The notes under the pieces were generated by a model, which saw only the letters and a program-made list of their open reading frames with translations, had not been told where the DNA came from and ran no database searches. Positions 12,697 to 13,671 of a stretch of DNA of 13,671 bases are shown here, one piece after another. The first letter of the stretch is position 1; each line of letters opens with the position of its first letter. The translations under genes were made by a program, and so were the position numbers. The DNA is taken from positions 1-13,671 of the forward strand of contig JBKDGH010000076.1 of NCBI GenBank assembly GCA_046336655.1, in the 5' to 3' direction. Origin of the DNA: CANGTU01 sp046336655 (GTDB lineage Bacteria > Bacteroidota > Bacteroidia > Flavobacteriales_D > Sanyastnellaceae).

Positions 12697-13671
12697 ATGC
12701 TCTCCTCAATTCATTCCCTCATTCATTGGTTCCGGTCCGATGGACGCCATTTTCAGATTGTATCTCAGCTATTGTTTCTCGGCTACGGCATCTTGGTGCT
12801 GAACTGGGATACAGACGTTTACAATTTCATCGCCGCCTTTGCAGGTACAGTGGGTACTCAACTCCTGTTCATCCGGAGGGAGCTCGCGCCTTGGCATTCC
12901 CTGCGCAGCGCACTGATTACTGCGCTCGGGCTTTCACTGCTTCTGAAAGCGAATTCCCCGCTGATCTTCTTCTTCGCGGGTAGCATTGCGATCGGACAAA
13001 AGTTTGCCTTCCGGATTAACGGCAAACACCTCTGGAATCCTGCAGCGTTCGGTATTGTGGTCGCCATTCTGCTCAGTGGTGACGCATGGGTCTCACCGGC
13101 ACAATGGGGGAGCGCTGCCATACTTGTATTCATTATCGCAACCGCCGGGCTGGCAGTGCTGTCGCGCGTGGGACGCCTCGAAACTGGAATGGCTTTCATC
13201 CTTACCCTGATCGCAGCCGAGTACATCCGCACGGTGCTTTTTCTGGGCTGGGAACACGATTTCTTCCTGCACAAACTGAGCTCCGGTGCGCTGTGGCTCT
13301 TTGCCTTCTTTATGATCACCGATCCGATGACCATCCCGGCTAACCGCATGGCACGTATCGTCTGGGCATCAGGTGTAGCTCTGGTATCCTTCTACCTCAG
13401 CAATTTTCACTTCATCAATGCCGCTCCCATCTGGGTGCTGGTGTGCGCGACTCCACTTAGTCCGCTGATTGACCGCCTCGTTCGCGGTGAGCTTTTTCAG
13501 TGGCGACTCACAAAGACTTCAGCAGCAATTCCCACACTTCAATCCACATCCAATTCTCCTAATATGAAACACGCTCTGTCCATTCTCCTGCTCTCGCTTG
13601 CTATCTTTGGAGCAGGCCGCTCCTCTGCCTTCTGCGGATTTTACGTAGCTAAAGCCGACGCCACACTATTC
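12697..13671 (+). CDS. RnfD/NqrB-like membrane protein, running in frame into a DUF2330 N-terminus (open at window end)
   Basis: From ATG 12697 the frame has no stop before the window ends (325 codons). Residues 1-270 are a multi-span membrane protein of the NQR2/RnfD/RnfE family: several hydrophobic helices, RINGKHLWNPAAFGIV (106-121), WVSPAQWG (131-138), and FMITDPMTIPANRMAR (205-220), with the family's DPxTxP turn. In the Rnf and Nqr complexes these subunits carry covalent FMN in ion-coupled electron transfer; here the SGAT-type flavin-attachment motif is not visible, and the only such stretch (SSGALW, 195-200) lacks the threonine. After ELFQWRLTK the chain has an 18-residue Ser/Thr/Pro-rich tail, then at residue 290 a fresh signal peptide. 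A purine-rich GGGGAG lies 15 bases before the start. A single-protein RnfD homologue is likely; its partners are not in the window. Confidence 0.8.
   Translation, partial: MLSSIHSLIHWFRSDGRHFQIVSQLLFLGYGILVLNWDTDVYNFIAAFAGTVGTQLLFIRRELAPWHSLRSALITALGLSLLLKANSPLIFFFAGSIAIGQKFAFRINGKHLWNPAAFGIVVAILLSGDAWVSPAQWGSAAILVFIIATAGLAVLSRVGRLETGMAFILTLIAAEYIRTVLFLGWEHDFFLHKLSSGALWLFAFFMITDPMTIPANRMARIVWASGVALVSFYLSNFHFINAAPIWVLVCATPLSPLIDRLVRGELFQWRLTKTSAAIPTLQSTSNSPNMKHALSILLLSLAIFGAGRSSAFCGFYVAKADATLF
13564..13671 (+). CDS. DUF2330 family protein, N-terminal fragment (alternative start inside the open frame)
   Basis: ATG 13564 begins 36 visible codons: a basic-then-hydrophobic signal peptide followed by FCGFYVAKADATLF, the hallmark start of DUF2330 proteins, in which the CGFYVAKADA cysteine opens the mature domain. 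The domain's function is unknown; members are usually exported and often have a C-terminal membrane anchor. The start lies in the same frame as the RnfD-like gene, and no stop separates them, so this may be a separate gene starting inside the upstream frame or the second half of a fusion. In the plus-two frame a TAA sits at 13560-13562, just before this ATG, which would be the ordinary gene end if one base were lost or gained upstream. The gene runs off the window. Confidence 0.6.
   Translation, partial: MKHALSILLLSLAIFGAGRSSAFCGFYVAKADATLF

Noticed and set aside
12666..13349. Open frames on both strands (12666-12983, 12858-13349, 12986-13210, 13086-13343)
   Set aside because: All lie over the RnfD-like membrane gene and lack any recognisable motif.

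Overview
The window most likely comes from the chromosome of a Bacteroidota bacterium with a mid-range base composition (near 50% GC by eye). The evidence is a bacillithiol synthase (BshA), a CtlX-type citrulline hydrolase, a one-chain NagZ plus beta-lactamase-fold protein, a DUF2330-type N-terminus, many short signal peptides ending in Ala-Gln, a -7 element matching the Bacteroidota consensus TAnnTTTG, and few clear Shine-Dalgarno sequences. It looks like a dense core-genome region. I see no insertion sequence, phage gene, CRISPR array, tRNA or rRNA, and no stretch over 300 bases lacks a gene (the longest gap is about 205 bases).

Layout. 1-208 (+) is the C-terminus of a COG2509-type FAD-dependent dehydrogenase. 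It converges on 214-1332 (-), a DAO-family FAD oxidoreductase. A 65-base divergent region with an inverted repeat leads to 1398-4151 (+), a large secreted protein with TPR-like repeats and a highly charged coiled-coil region, followed 2 bases later by aroQ (4154-4579, +). Five minus-strand genes come next, in transcription order: ctlX (11258-10338), cmk (10282-9569), a NagZ/AmiE-like two-enzyme fusion (9444-6364), bshA (6295-5156) and a small membrane protein overlapping bshA by 4 bases (5159-4587). Divergent from ctlX is 11376-12074 (+), an exported protein of DUF4412-like layout, converging on 12087-12491 (-), a small secreted protein. The last region is a 205-base divergent spacer with a terminator-like hairpin, then an open-ended reading frame (12697 to the window end) encoding an RnfD-like membrane protein that runs without a stop into a signal peptide and the start of a DUF2330 protein.

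How the genes work together. Most are housekeeping: shikimate pathway (aroQ), CMP/dCMP phosphorylation (cmk), low-molecular-weight thiol synthesis (bshA), muropeptide turnover (NagZ-like fusion) and citrulline breakdown (ctlX). Four predicted exported proteins have no known function. The points most worth a second look are the stop-less RnfD-like/DUF2330 junction, the structured leader before it, the repeat and coiled-coil envelope protein upstream of aroQ, the NagZ-AmiE-like fusion, and the membrane protein translationally coupled to bshA. I do not see a clear new defence or mobile system.
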